The notes: a model not told the origin generated them from the sequence alone. DNA of 64,000 bases from Pedobacter sp. Leaf216 (GCF_001421515.1 NZ_LMKM01000010.1:46523-110522), one strand, 5' to 3'; shown: positions 9,488-19,239, counted from the first letter of the stretch. Translations and numbers: made by a program.

Positions 9488-12400
9488 ATGAAAAAACTAC
9501 TCTTAAGTATGCTTTTGTCTCTCTGTGTAATTTCACTTGCTTTCGCACAAGGCAAGGTTATCACGGGGAAAGTAACGTCGGCTTCTGGACCAATTCCAGG
9601 AGTTAGCGTATTTGTAAAAGGCTCACCAGCAGCGGGCACACAGAGTGATGCCTCCGGAGCCTTTAAACTAACAGTATCAGACGATGCTAAAACACTCGTT
9701 TTTAGCTTTATTGGCTACAAAACAAAAGAAGTGCCGATTACCGGAGCAACGATTAACACCAGTTTAGAGGAAGAAAACAATACCTTATCTGATGTGGTTG
9801 TTGTGGGATACGGCACGCAGAATAAACGGGATGTAACGGGATCGGTAGCTTCTGTAAAATCGAAAGACCTGGAAAACTTACCTGTAACAAGTTTTGAACA
9901 AGCCTTGCAGGGAAAAGCAGCAGGCGTACAGATTGCGGCTCAAAATGGAAAATTAGGGCAAGGAATAACGGTAAGAGTAAGGGGGGCGGCCTCGGTAACT
10001 GCAGGTAGCGAGCCACTTTACATTGTTGATGGAATTCCTATTACCTCGGGCGATTTTTCCAGTACAACTGCACCAACCAGTGCTTTAGCTGATTTAAACA
10101 CCAATGATATCGAATCTATAGAAGTTTTAAAAGATGCCTCTGCATCTGCAATATATGGCGCAAGAGCCTCAAACGGTGTAGTATTAATCACAACTAAACA
10201 AGGTAAGGCAGGCAAAACACTTATTCAGTTCAATGCACTAGGTGGAGTTAGCTCCCCTTCTAACCATAGGGATTTTTTAAATGCAGAACAATATGTTCAG
10301 TTAGAGCGTAGAGCTGGGCAAGGCCAGGCTAAACAAGACTTTCTGAATGGAGAATATGCAACTTTACAAGAAGCGTTAGATGATTACAGTGAAAGTGTAG
10401 AAGCGCGTTTAAACCGATATTCAGCCGGAAACAATGATTACCAAACTTATAAAGTAAACTCTAATTGGGAAGCTGCCTCTTTTCAAGACAAGCCCGTTAC
10501 ACAACAATATGATCTGAATTTAACAGGCGGAAATGAAAAAACTAAATTTTACATCGGCGGACAGGCATTAGATCAACAAGGAATTGTAATTGGAAACAGT
10601 TATAAACGCTATAGCGGCAGGTTAAATCTTACTAATAAGGTAACTGATTTTTTAGAAATGGGTGTTAATCTTAATTTTTCTAATAGCATTAACAATAGGT
10701 TATCAAATGATAATGCCTTTTCAAGTCCACTGCAATCTGTTGCACTTTCTCCTATTACCCCTTTTATAGATCCAAGATCAGGCTTGGTTAGCGGAACATT
10801 ACCAGGAGCAGCCTCCAACTATCCAGTATATTATAACCCATTTATTAGTGTCGATAATGCATTTTATAAAGCAACGGTATATAGAACAATAGGAAAAGCT
10901 TTTGCAAACATTAATATCGCGAAAGGCTTAAAATTTAGCACAGATTTCTCTATTGATAACTTGAATCAAAATGAAGAAAGTTATTACGGTGCTTTAACTT
11001 TCAGAAACACAGGCACTACAAATGGTTACGGGCAAAATATTTCGACTTTTGTAATTAATAGCAACACAAACAATTTTTTCAGTTACAATAATACAATTGG
11101 AAAAAGTGCTTTTGACCTGATTTTAGGAACAAGTTACCAAAAATCGACTACAAAATACAGTACCATTGAAGGACAGGATTTCCCGAGTGATTCTTATATT
11201 AAATTGGGTTCTGCTGCAACAAAAGTTATAGCAACAAGTAATGAAGGTGCATTTAGCTTTTTATCTTATTTCTTTAGGGCAAATTACAAATACAATAACC
11301 GTTATCTTGTTGGCTTTAGTGTAAGAGCAGATGGCTCATCACGTTTTGGCTCCAATAACAGGTATGGATATTTCCCTGCAGGCTCGTTAGCATGGATTGC
11401 TTCGGAAGAAGATTTTTTAAAGGAGAGCGAAACCATCAGTTTATTAAAATTACGGGCCAGTTATGGTTTAACAGGTAATGCTGAAATTGGAAACTATTCT
11501 GCACGAGGTTTATTCAGTGGATCAGGAGCTTACGGAGGTTTGCCAGGACAAATACCTTCTAGAATAGCGAATCCGGATTTAACATGGGAAAAAACAAAAC
11601 AACTCGACATTGGCTTTGATTTTGGTATTTTGAAGAATAGAATTACAGGTGTTTTCGATTTCTATCAAAAAAATACCAGCGATTTATTGTTGGATGTTCC
11701 TATTCCGCAAACAACGGGTTTTTCTACAAAAACTCAGAATTTAGGTTCATTAAAAAATACTGGGTTTGAATTGGGTATAAATACAGAAAATTTTGTTGGC
11801 GCATTTAAATGGTCAACGGCAATAACTGGTGCAATTAACAACAATAAGATTACCAATTTAGGAGGGCAGATTTTAAATGGCAATGAAATAAATGCAGCTA
11901 TTTCAGGGCAACCTATTGGTGTATTTTACATACCAGAATATGCCGGAGTAAATCCGGCTAATGGCGATGCATTATATTATGTTAACACAACTGATGCTTC
12001 AGGAAATGTTGATCGATCAACAACAACTGATATTAATAAAGCACAGCGGATATTTGCCGGGAACCCAAATCCTAAATATACTTTTGGTATAAACAATACT
12101 TTTTCTTTTAAGAATTTTGATCTGGGTATATTTTTCCAAGGTGTTAAGGGCAATAAAATTTTCAACGCAGGAGGCCAATACATGAGTGCCAATGGTTCAA
12201 ATGGCTATGATAATCAAACCACAGATCAAATGAGCTATTGGGATAAACCTGGTGACATTACTTCCGTGCCAGAGCCGCGTTTGTTTGCAGGCAATGGTAT
12301 TGGAAATTCAACAAGGTATTTATCTGATGGCTCTTATGTCCGTTTAAAAACATTAACCCTTGGTTATACTTTTCCAGCTACAGTATTAACGAAAATTAAG

Positions 12401-12577
12401 TTAAGCAAATTGAGGTTATATGCTACGGCGCAAAACCTGCTCACCATAACCGGTTACAAAGGATGGGACCCTGAGGTTAATGCAGATTATCAATCGACGA
12501 ACATCAATCAAGGCGTAGATTTTTACTCAGCACCACAACCACGAGTAATTTCATTTGGTATTAACATTGGCCTATAA
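9488..12577 (+). CDS. SusC/RagA family TonB-linked outer-membrane protein
   Basis: 1029 residues from the ATG at 9488 (a TTG three bases upstream is in frame but unnecessary). It has a signal peptide ending AFAQG, a carboxypeptidase-like beta domain (GKVTSASGPIPGVSVFVKG to FSFIGYKTKEV, about residues 20-95), the box SDVVVVGYGTQNKRDVTGS, a plug domain (ALQGKAAGVQI, VRGAASVTAGSEPLYIVDG, EVLKDASASAIYGARASNG) and a C-terminal beta-barrel ending PQPRVISFGINIGL with a terminal aromatic/Leu pattern. It imports a bulky nutrient, probably a glycan, powered by TonB. It forms a pair with the SusD gene 16 bp downstream. The substrate is unknown, and no glycosidase, anti-sigma or sigma gene adjoins it. 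Confidence 0.96.
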   Translation: MKKLLLSMLLSLCVISLAFAQGKVITGKVTSASGPIPGVSVFVKGSPAAGTQSDASGAFKLTVSDDAKTLVFSFIGYKTKEVPITGATINTSLEEENNTLSDVVVVGYGTQNKRDVTGSVASVKSKDLENLPVTSFEQALQGKAAGVQIAAQNGKLGQGITVRVRGAASVTAGSEPLYIVDGIPITSGDFSSTTAPTSALADLNTNDIESIEVLKDASASAIYGARASNGVVLITTKQGKAGKTLIQFNALGGVSSPSNHRDFLNAEQYVQLERRAGQGQAKQDFLNGEYATLQEALDDYSESVEARLNRYSAGNNDYQTYKVNSNWEAASFQDKPVTQQYDLNLTGGNEKTKFYIGGQALDQQGIVIGNSYKRYSGRLNLTNKVTDFLEMGVNLNFSNSINNRLSNDNAFSSPLQSVALSPITPFIDPRSGLVSGTLPGAASNYPVYYNPFISVDNAFYKATVYRTIGKAFANINIAKGLKFSTDFSIDNLNQNEESYYGALTFRNTGTTNGYGQNISTFVINSNTNNFFSYNNTIGKSAFDLILGTSYQKSTTKYSTIEGQDFPSDSYIKLGSAATKVIATSNEGAFSFLSYFFRANYKYNNRYLVGFSVRADGSSRFGSNNRYGYFPAGSLAWIASEEDFLKESETISLLKLRASYGLTGNAEIGNYSARGLFSGSGAYGGLPGQIPSRIANPDLTWEKTKQLDIGFDFGILKNRITGVFDFYQKNTSDLLLDVPIPQTTGFSTKTQNLGSLKNTGFELGINTENFVGAFKWSTAITGAINNNKITNLGGQILNGNEINAAISGQPIGVFYIPEYAGVNPANGDALYYVNTTDASGNVDRSTTTDINKAQRIFAGNPNPKYTFGINNTFSFKNFDLGIFFQGVKGNKIFNAGGQYMSANGSNGYDNQTTDQMSYWDKPGDITSVPEPRLFAGNGIGNSTRYLSDGSYVRLKTLTLGYTFPATVLTKIKLSKLRLYATAQNLLTITGYKGWDPEVNADYQSTNINQGVDFYSAPQPRVISFGINIGL

Positions 12578-12593
12578 TTAAAAAAGAATCAAA

Positions 12594-13973
12594 ATGAAAA
12601 AGACATATATAACCAACATCATATTTGCTTGCATGTTTCTGATGGCTTTACTATCGTGCAAGAAAGCACTTGAAATAAATCCTGTTGATACCATAGAACA
12701 AAAAAATGCATTACTCACCTCTAAGGATGTTGAAGGAGCCCTAACTGGTGCATACTCAGACCTCGGTAGCCGGAATTTTTTTGGTGGCCGTCCATTTTTG
12801 ATAACTGATTTCTTAGCAAACACTGATGCTATCGAATGGTTCGGAACTTATGAGGAGTTAACACAGGCCATAAACAAATCTCTTCTAAAAACAAATGTGT
12901 TTGTAGATAATGTTTGGGCTGCAGGGTATGCCTCAATCAATGATGCCAACAACGTAATTGCTGCTCTTGATAAAGTAGAGCCTACTAAAAAGAGCAGAGT
13001 GGAAGGCGAAGCAAAATTTATTCGGGGTGCAGCTTATTTTGAACTCGTTAGATTATTTGGAAAAGCCTACAATGATGGCACTCCCAGCACCAATTTAGGA
13101 ATACCCATTGTATTAACACCAACAAATTTAATAAGCGAAGCAAACTATGTAAGCAGGGCTACTGTAGCTGCAGTTTACAACCAGGCTATTGCCGATTTAA
13201 CAGATGCAGAAGCCAAACTTCCGGCTGTTAATGGTTTTTTTGCAACAAAATCAGCAGCTGCTGCTATGCTTGCGAGACTTTACTTACAAATGGGTAATTA
13301 TAGTGCGGCTGGAGCGGCAGCAAACCGCGTGATATCCTCTGGAAATTATCAACTAACAAATACTTACTTAAGCGCTTTTCCTAAAATGCCCGAAAGCGGT
13401 AGACCCGCAAAACCTGGAGATAATACCACTGAAGATGTTTTTGCCATGCAGGTAACTACTTTGACAGGTTTTAATGGCTTTAATGAATTCTATGGTTCAT
13501 CTACATTTGGTGGACGTGGAGACGCTGTAATTTCACAGGATTGGATTGATGAGACTTATGCTGCGAATGATGACAGAATTAATGCTTTTTATGACGATGA
13601 TGATATATTTACCTCCAAATTTGGTAACCAATTTGGAAACGTACCTGTAATCAGGTTATCGGAAATGTATTTGATTAGAGCGGAATGCAATGTGCGTTTG
13701 GCTCCTTCAGCTCCCATTGGTGGTATTGCACCGATTCAAGATTTGGCTACGGTTAGAAGTAGGGCTGGCTTAACAACAAATTCAGCCACTCTTACAGATA
13801 TTCTTAACGAAAGAAAACTCGAATTTGCTTTTGAAGGCTTTTCACTACATGATGCTAAAAGAACGCAAACAAATATTGTAAATATACCATGGAATTCTAC
13901 CAGATTGATCTTCCCGATTCCACAACGTGAAATTGACGCAAACAGTAAACTGGTTCAAAATCCAGGTTACTAA
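12594..13973 (+). CDS. RagB/SusD family nutrient-binding outer-membrane lipoprotein
   Basis: 459 residues with a lipoprotein signal (lipobox ALLSC, lipidated Cys22, followed by KKALEINP). SusD features are the N-terminal NPVDTIEQKNAL, the helical TPR-like core (AKFIRGAAYFELVRLFGKAY) and the C-terminal RLSEMYLIRAECNVRL, ILNERKLEFAFEGFSLHDAKR and LIFPIPQREIDANSKLVQNPGY. It is at the short end for the family. It caps the SusC barrel at 9488 and captures the substrate. The gene ends at a perfect palindrome at 13981-14020. Confidence 0.96.
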   Translation: MKKTYITNIIFACMFLMALLSCKKALEINPVDTIEQKNALLTSKDVEGALTGAYSDLGSRNFFGGRPFLITDFLANTDAIEWFGTYEELTQAINKSLLKTNVFVDNVWAAGYASINDANNVIAALDKVEPTKKSRVEGEAKFIRGAAYFELVRLFGKAYNDGTPSTNLGIPIVLTPTNLISEANYVSRATVAAVYNQAIADLTDAEAKLPAVNGFFATKSAAAAMLARLYLQMGNYSAAGAAANRVISSGNYQLTNTYLSAFPKMPESGRPAKPGDNTTEDVFAMQVTTLTGFNGFNEFYGSSTFGGRGDAVISQDWIDETYAANDDRINAFYDDDDIFTSKFGNQFGNVPVIRLSEMYLIRAECNVRLAPSAPIGGIAPIQDLATVRSRAGLTTNSATLTDILNERKLEFAFEGFSLHDAKRTQTNIVNIPWNSTRLIFPIPQREIDANSKLVQNPGY

Positions 13974-13980
13974 CTAAATT

Positions 13981-14020
13981 ATAAACAAACAGCCAATCAA
14001 TTGATTGGCTGTTTGTTTAT
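13981..14020. terminator. Perfect 40-bp palindrome, bidirectional terminator
   Basis: The 20-base arm ATAAACAAACAGCCAATCAA is followed immediately by its exact complement. It lies 7 bp after the susD stop on the plus strand and 45 bp beyond the end of the converging peptidase gene, with T-rich tails both ways. Confidence 0.85.
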
Positions 14021-14065
14021 AATCGATTAACTAAACTATTTAAAAGAATACCACCGATTATTTCA

Positions 14066-15191
14066 TTATTTATATTTACTTCCTTGTAATATTAAATCCT
14101 TAGTTAATATAATATACTTTCCATTACTATCAGTCATCCGAGCTAACAATTGTAAATCTTGCGGGTATTCACCAACATTATTATTAACGTTTACTGTTAA
14201 ACTTCCAGTCCCCTGGCCCTGCGTAAATGAAATACTTGAGGGTTTACCGCTTACACTCCAATCAACTACTGATGATGGCCATACATAAGATAAAGTAAAA
14301 GTATAACTTCTATTAGCGCTCAATATACCTCCTCGCTAATTTTAGGCGAACCAAGAGGATATAAATTTACCAATGCAAGCTTATCTTTATCAGAAAGAAC
14401 ACCAGAGAGCGTATTATTTGGTCCACTGTTCATAATTGAGTTAAAATCAGTTCCACCAGCATTTGGAACATCAATAGCAGTTACTTGTGTACCAATATCA
14501 TCGACTCCATCAGCAGTTTCTATCCCTACCCAATCTGTATGCCTAAAACCGATACAGTGCCCAAGTTCATGAGCAATAACTGTTTCTTTTGATCTGGATT
14601 AAGCCCGGCGTTGGCAATACTTTCAGAATTAACCCTAACCAAAGCACCCGCCCTGCCGCTGAGCGGAAAATAAGCTTTTCCGTAACCACTAATGCTCTCC
14701 GATCTAATTTCAATATCGAATGCGCCGTTAGGAACAATGGTAAAAAAAATGCCAGAGTTGTCTACAACATTCCATAAGTTAATTGCTGCATCTATTTCAC
14801 CGGCCAAGCTGGCCAAATTAGGGTGTATATAGAGCCTAACATTTATGCGATTTGTCAAATCTACCAAGTGCCCGGTATAAGTCTGACCAATTTTTGGGCT
14901 CCCAACTATTGGCGTACCCATTAATTTTGAATTTAACACAGGCGAAGTGGCCACCTTTGTGCTTCTATCCGAGGGCATTTCCATATCTTTCGGAAAAAAA
15001 ATATCTCCTTCAACCTGATACTCCGTACCTAAATCTTTAATGGAAGATTCAGAAAATCCAAGACTTTTTATATAAGAGCGCAACTCTAGGTTTTGAGGTG
15101 GTTCAGGTTGATCTTTATTGTCGCCCTTTTTACAGGATACAGCTAGAAGAATTACCAAAAAGAATAGAGTTAAATTTTTTTTCGTTTTCAT
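14066..15191 (-). pseudogene. M57-type (dual-action HEIGH) metallopeptidase lipoprotein, interrupted by two frameshifts
   Basis: From the ATG at 15191 the frame encodes a lipoprotein (MKTKKNLTLFFLVILLAVSC) and the peptidase N-domain, then ends out of frame at 14526. Adding one A in the A-run complementary to 14587-14590 restores ETVIAHELGHCIGFRHTDW, the HExxHxxGxxH zinc motif of M57/metzincin peptidases, and a continuous frame to the TGA at 14320-14322. A second shift near 14325-14336 (GAGGAGG region, removal of two bases) would join PKISGG to ILSANRSYTFTLSYV, the start of a C-terminal beta-sandwich domain that runs to 14066. With +1 and -2 bases the total is 1125 nt (374 residues), a whole number of codons. 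Either a recent pseudogene or assembly errors. Minus-strand tail meets the 13981 palindrome. Confidence 0.8.
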
Positions 15192-15533
15192 AGATTTTAT
15201 TTTAAGCAATAGCTAAAAGTATTTTTAAACAGGCTACAAATACTTATTAAACAGCTAGAAATAAAAATAAAAACACTAATAATCAATCATTTACAAAAAA
15301 CAAGAATACATTAAACGATTTAGACTAGTTATTTAGTTAAAATAAAAATTTAAATCAATCTGGAATATGATATCATTGTGCTACTTTCTATTACATGAAG
15401 CCAAACGAAACCAAACAAATATTGCAAGCTACTATTAAATGTTTACAGATTGGTAATGCCATTTAAATGAGGTGAAATAATGGAAATTTCAAAATGTTAA
15501 ACCGCTGCCAACTAAAATATCTCATTAACAAAA
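15192..15533. other. Intergenic stretch, AT-rich, no gene
   Basis: About 340 bp between the converging-side start of the broken peptidase (15191) and the acs terminator. It is strongly AT-rich and presumably holds the peptidase promoter, on the minus strand. I see no ORF, repeat or clear TAnnTTTG box. Confidence 0.5.
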
Positions 15534-15565
15534 AATGCCCCCGAAAACCGGGGGCATTGCTTTTT
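15534..15565 (-). terminator. Rho-independent terminator of acs
   Basis: A perfect 10-bp stem AATGCCCCCG/CGGGGGCATT with a 5-nt loop, 15534-15558, with A-runs and T-runs on both sides. It sits 15-45 bp after the acs stop on the minus strand. Confidence 0.9.
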
Positions 15566-15580
15566 ATAATCACTTTATGC

Positions 15581-17476
15581 TTAAAGCGTTTTTGTTGCTG
15601 CAATAATCTCCTCAACAACTCCAGGATCCAATAAAGTAGAAGTATCTCCTAAATTTGTGGTATCGCCCTCCGCAATTTTCCGTAAAATTCTGCGCATAAT
15701 TTTCCCTGAGCGCGTTTTTGGTAAACCAGATACAAACAATATCTTATCAGGTTTAGCAATGGCTCCAATTACGCGGGTAACCGTTTGTAAAATATCTTTT
15801 TTAGACAATTCTGCCTCTCCATGCATTTCAGGGTAAATTACGAAAGCGTAAATGCCCTGTCCTTTTACATCATGCGGATAACCCACCACAGCACTTTCTA
15901 CCACCCCTGCATGCATATTAATCGCATTTTCTACTTCAGCAGTGCCAATTCTATGTCCTGAAACATTTAATACATCATCTACACGACCAGTAATCCTATA
16001 ATAACCATCTTCATCACGCAAGCAGCCATCACCTGTAAAATATAGATTTTCGTAAGTAGAAAAATAGGTTTGCTTGCAACGTTCATGATCGCCATAGGTG
16101 GTACGCAACATCCCCGGCCAAGGGAATTTAATGCAAAGATTTCCCATTACTCCGTTTCCTTCAATTTCATTACCGTTTTCATCAACCAGAATAGGTTGAA
16201 TTCCTGGCAGAGGCAAAGTGGCAAAACTAGGTTTGGTTGGCGTTACCGTAGCAATTGGCGAAATCATAATTCCCCCGGTTTCAGTTTGCCACCAGGTATC
16301 TACAATAGGCGCTTTACCATGACCAATCTTTTCATCAAACCAATGCCATGCCTCCTCATTGATAGGCTCTCCTACCGAGCCTAAAACGCGGATCGAACTT
16401 AAATCTTTGCCATTAAGGGGCTCATCACCATAACTCATCAGCGAGCGGATAGCCGTAGGTGCAGTATATAAAGTATTTACTTTGTGTTTTTCTATAATAT
16501 CCCAAAAGCGTGATGGCGTTGGGTAGGTTGGAATCCCCTCAAAAAGTACAGATGTTGCACCTTGTGAAAGCGGTCCGTAAACGATGTAGGAGTGTCCGGT
16601 AATCCAGCCAATATCTGCAGTACAGAAATAAACTTCACCAGGTTTGTAGTTAAATACATTGGAAAACGTATACCCCGCATACACCATATAACCGCCACAG
16701 GTATGCACCACCCCTTTGGGTTTACCGGTAGAGCCCGATGTATAAAGAATGAAGAGCATATCCTCCGCATCCATTTCTTCGGCTTCGCAGGTATCGTTTA
16801 CATGCTTCACTTCATCTTCCCACCACACATCTCTACCTTTCAACATGGAAACAGGGGTACGGATATGAGTGAGTACAATACATTTCTCTACTGTTGGACA
16901 ACCGATCAACGCATCATCAATTACATCTTTTAAAGGAATCTGTTTGTTACCACGGTAAGAACCATCGGCAGTAATCACAACCTTACATTGCGAATCGTTA
17001 ATGCGGTCGGCAATTGATTTTGCAGAAAACCCACCAAAAATAACAGAATGAACAGCACCAATCCTTGCACAAGCCAAAACTGCTATGGCCAGTTCGGGCA
17101 CCATTGGCATATAAATACAAATGCGATCTCCTTTTTTAGCACCGTTACGTTTAAGCACGTTTGCAAAGCGGCAAACACGCTCATGCAGCATTTTATAAGT
17201 ATAGGTTACACTTTCTTCCTCAGGATTATTCGGTTCCCAGATAATTGCAGGTTTATCACCATTGGTAGCAAGATGGCGGTCTAAACAATTTTCGGTAATG
17301 TTAAGTTTAGCTCCTTCGAACCATTTAATATTTGGCTCGTTAAAGTTCCATGATAAAACCTTAAACCAAGGTTTACGCCACTGAAAGTTTTGCGCTACCT
17401 CGCCCCAAAACTGTTCTGGATTTTCTACGCTCTTTTTATAATCTTCTTCGTACTGCTTAAAAGATGTAATTTGCAT
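15581..17476 (-). CDS. acs: Acetate-CoA ligase (acetyl-CoA synthetase)
   Basis: 631 residues, close to the usual 630-660. The N-terminal ACAS_N segment is QYEEDYKKSVENPEQFWGEV. The AMP-binding motifs are YTSGSTGKPKGVVHT (P-loop-like A3), DTWWQTETGG (A5) and YFTGDGCLRDEDGYYRITGR (A7-A8). The C-terminal PKTRSGKIMRRILRKI holds the conserved catalytic Lys that is acetylated in homologues. It activates acetate through acetyl-AMP to acetyl-CoA in the cytoplasm. It is monocistronic, with its own terminator and a palindrome in the divergent upstream region (17561-17576). Confidence 0.97.
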   Translation of the reverse strand: MQITSFKQYEEDYKKSVENPEQFWGEVAQNFQWRKPWFKVLSWNFNEPNIKWFEGAKLNITENCLDRHLATNGDKPAIIWEPNNPEEESVTYTYKMLHERVCRFANVLKRNGAKKGDRICIYMPMVPELAIAVLACARIGAVHSVIFGGFSAKSIADRINDSQCKVVITADGSYRGNKQIPLKDVIDDALIGCPTVEKCIVLTHIRTPVSMLKGRDVWWEDEVKHVNDTCEAEEMDAEDMLFILYTSGSTGKPKGVVHTCGGYMVYAGYTFSNVFNYKPGEVYFCTADIGWITGHSYIVYGPLSQGATSVLFEGIPTYPTPSRFWDIIEKHKVNTLYTAPTAIRSLMSYGDEPLNGKDLSSIRVLGSVGEPINEEAWHWFDEKIGHGKAPIVDTWWQTETGGIMISPIATVTPTKPSFATLPLPGIQPILVDENGNEIEGNGVMGNLCIKFPWPGMLRTTYGDHERCKQTYFSTYENLYFTGDGCLRDEDGYYRITGRVDDVLNVSGHRIGTAEVENAINMHAGVVESAVVGYPHDVKGQGIYAFVIYPEMHGEAELSKKDILQTVTRVIGAIAKPDKILFVSGLPKTRSGKIMRRILRKIAEGDTTNLGDTSTLLDPGVVEEIIAATKTL

Positions 17477-17560
17477 TGCTCTGTTTTATATTTTGGATTA
17501 GTTGCGGCTAATTTAAAGAAATAATAATTAGCAGAAATAGTCTAATTGTATCAAAATAAA

Positions 17561-17576
17561 TATCAAACGTTTGATA
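17561..17576. promoter_or_regulatory. 16-bp perfect palindrome in the acs divergent promoter region, candidate operator
   Basis: TATCAAACGTTTGATA is a perfect dyad 85 bp upstream of the acs ATG (minus) and 21 bp upstream of the secreted-protein ATG at 17597 (plus). Size and symmetry suit a dimeric regulator such as a TetR or LacI family protein. The regulator is not in the window. Confidence 0.5.
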
Positions 17577-17596
17577 AGAAATAATTATTTTTATGA

Positions 17597-18088
17597 ATGA
17601 AGAATTTAACCTCATTTATCGCACTGATACTGATTGTATTTAGCATCAAATCATACGCTGCAACCGAATTTAAAAGTTCTGTTTCAGCGGATACTACTCA
17701 AGCTTATAAAGTTATCGCAAAATCACCGGCAATAGCTTCTGTTACCATCAGAAAAAGTAAAAAGAGTGGAAATATGCTATATGTATCGGTTGGAATTAAA
17801 AAACTTAATGCCCAGGATAACAATGTAACAGGCATTGGTTTGCAGGGAAAGTCAGAATCAAAGGAAGCCAGAAATGCAACTGGTCCGGTTTTCGATCAAA
17901 TAGAAGTTTTAAATGGCGGTTATGATGAGATTAAAGTTGATAAAGTATCAACCACTCAAAACATGTATACCATTAAAAACATTAATTTTCCATTAAGATT
18001 AAAAATGCATTCGGGAAAAGATTATGTTGAATTTGAAATAAAAGATGCAGGCCGCTGGGATGTGAACGTAAATTATAAAAATAATTAG
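17597..18088 (+). CDS. Secreted protein of unknown function
   Basis: 163 residues beginning [20 protein letters not shown], with a signal peptide probably cleaved after SYAA. The mature part is predicted mainly beta ([34 protein letters not shown]), with many Lys and Asn. I recognise no family. The start is the second of two overlapping ATGs (17593 and 17597); only 17597 gives the signal peptide. It stands between acs (divergent) and rpmB (same strand, gap 91 bp). Confidence 0.75.
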   Translation: MKNLTSFIALILIVFSIKSYAATEFKSSVSADTTQAYKVIAKSPAIASVTIRKSKKSGNMLYVSVGIKKLNAQDNNVTGIGLQGKSESKEARNATGPVFDQIEVLNGGYDEIKVDKVSTTQNMYTIKNINFPLRLKMHSGKDYVEFEIKDAGRWDVNVNYKNN

Positions 18089-18179
18089 CTTCGCTATTGT
18101 CATTTACAATTATTATTCAGATATTTGCACACTCTTAAAAAAATTAAGCGGACGTATTAAACAACTATATTTACAAGTC

Positions 18180-18413
18180 ATGTCAAGAGTTTGTGATTTA
18201 ACAGGAAAAAAAGCAATGGTAGGTAACAACGTTTCTCACTCGAACGTTAAAACCAAACGCAAATTTTACCCAAACCTACAACTTCAGAAATTTTATATTC
18301 CTGAAGAAAACCGTTGGATTACGTTGAAAGTTTCTACTTCAGCGATTAAAACCATCAATAAAGTGGGCATTAGCGAAGCGATTAACCGTTTCGTAAAAAA
18401 AGGATTTTTGTAA
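18180..18413 (+). CDS. rpmB: 50S ribosomal protein bL28
   Basis: 77 residues with the L28 pattern [34 protein letters not shown] and [18 protein letters not shown]. It is the first gene of the conserved Bacteroidota block rpmB-rpmG-DUF4295-ftsY-rimO. The leader has no Shine-Dalgarno sequence, as usual in this phylum. The gap to rpmG is 44 bp. Confidence 0.97.
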   Translation: MSRVCDLTGKKAMVGNNVSHSNVKTKRKFYPNLQLQKFYIPEENRWITLKVSTSAIKTINKVGISEAINRFVKKGFL

Positions 18414-18457
18414 AAAACATTAACTGTTGAGATTAACAGTTTTCAATTTATAATAAA

Positions 18458-18640
18458 ATGGCAAAAAAAGGTAACAGAGTTCAGGTTATTTTAGAATGTA
18501 CTGAACATAAAGAAAGTGGCATGCCAGGTATGTCTAGATATATTTCTACCAAAAACCGTAAAAACACTACTGAGAGATTAGAATTGAAAAAATTCAATCC
18601 AGTGTTGAGAAAAGTAACCGTACATAAAGAGATTAAATAA
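18458..18640 (+). CDS. rpmG: 50S ribosomal protein bL33
   Basis: 60 residues: [20 protein letters not shown] at the start and [20 protein letters not shown] in the middle. This form lacks the zinc-binding CxxC pairs, so it is the C-minus type, which does not need zinc. A short repeat-like stretch (18645-18715) separates it from the DUF4295 gene. Confidence 0.97.
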   Translation: MAKKGNRVQVILECTEHKESGMPGMSRYISTKNRKNTTERLELKKFNPVLRKVTVHKEIK

Positions 18641-18726
18641 GATTGATGGTGTAAAGGTAGAAAGTTAAGGGTATACCCATTTCTCATTCTATCCATCTAT
18701 CATTCAATCATTAAATTTATAAGAAC

Positions 18727-18882
18727 ATGGCAAAGAAAGTAGTTGCAACCCTTAAAACAGGTACAGGTAAAGAATATTCGAAAGTAATTACAATGGTAAA
18801 ATCACCAAAAACTGGTGCTTATTCATTCAAAGAACTTATCGTACACAACGACCACGTAAAAGATGCTATCGCATCTAAATAA
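18727..18882 (+). CDS. DUF4295 family small ribosome-associated protein
   Basis: A 51-residue basic protein (MAKKVVATLKTGTGKEYSKV at the N-terminus, then VKSPKTGAYSFKELIVHND). It is found after rpmG in Bacteroidota. From memory, a protein of this kind was reported as an extra large-subunit protein (bL38) in Flavobacterium ribosomes; I cannot confirm that here. Being short, it is easily missed by ORF callers, but position, composition and the terminator right behind it support it as real. Confidence 0.9.
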   Translation: MAKKVVATLKTGTGKEYSKVITMVKSPKTGAYSFKELIVHNDHVKDAIASK

Positions 18883-18916
18883 GGTTAATATTTTTTAATA
18901 TTAAAAGATATTAAAG

Positions 18917-18948
18917 GCCGTTCCGTTTTAACCGGAAGGGCTTTTTTT
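18917..18948 (+). terminator. Terminator after the rpmB-rpmG-DUF4295 block
   Basis: The stem GCCGTTCCG/CGGAAGGGC has one central G-G mismatch, a 7-nt loop and a following run of seven T. It would separate the ribosomal genes from the toxin-antitoxin/ftsY transcript. Confidence 0.75.
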
Positions 18949-18980
18949 GTTAGTGAAATTTACGTTCGGAAATAATTGAT

Positions 18981-18988
18981 TATCTTTG
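18981..18988 (+). promoter_or_regulatory. Candidate promoter box for the toxin-antitoxin/ftsY transcript
   Basis: TATCTTTG fits TAnnTTTG exactly, 15 bp ahead of the antitoxin ATG at 19003. TTCG at 18965-18968 could stand for the -33 element. The 5' leader would be only about 8 nt. Confidence 0.55.
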
Positions 18989-19002
18989 AAAAAAGCATAG
19001 CC

Positions 19003-19239
19003 ATGGAAACGTATAAGTTTAAAGCAAAAGTTTCTGAAAACGGAACTATTGTTGTTCCTGACAGATTTGATATAAAAAATAAAGAAGTTGAAGTGATTAT
19101 TTTGGATGAGGTAATAGGCTTACCTATTACAAAGAAAATGACGGGAAAAGAGTTTGTTTCGAAATATGCTGGCATCCTTAAAGGCGTCGATGCTGATCAG
19201 GCAAAATGGGAATATCTGAAGGATAAACACAATTTATGA
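19003..19239 (+). CDS. Antitoxin-like protein (VapB/AbrB-like partner of the PIN toxin)
   Basis: 78 residues from the ATG at 19003 (METYKFKAKVSENGTIVVPD). The N-terminal part, with NGTIVVPDRFDIKNKEVEVII, resembles the swapped-hairpin DNA-binding fold of small antitoxins. The C-terminal part (GKEFVSKYAGILKGVDADQAK) is the kind of flexible tail that wraps a PIN toxin. Its stop overlaps the toxin start by ATGA (19236-19239), the classic arrangement for translational coupling. Assignment as an antitoxin rests on size, fold pattern and position. Confidence 0.75.
   Translation: METYKFKAKVSENGTIVVPDRFDIKNKEVEVIILDEVIGLPITKKMTGKEFVSKYAGILKGVDADQAKWEYLKDKHNL

Noticed and set aside
14066..14323. Separate small gene with a TTG start behind the peptidase
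   Set aside because: It lacks a signal or own start context, and its sequence reads as the C-terminal beta domain of the peptidase after a frameshift.
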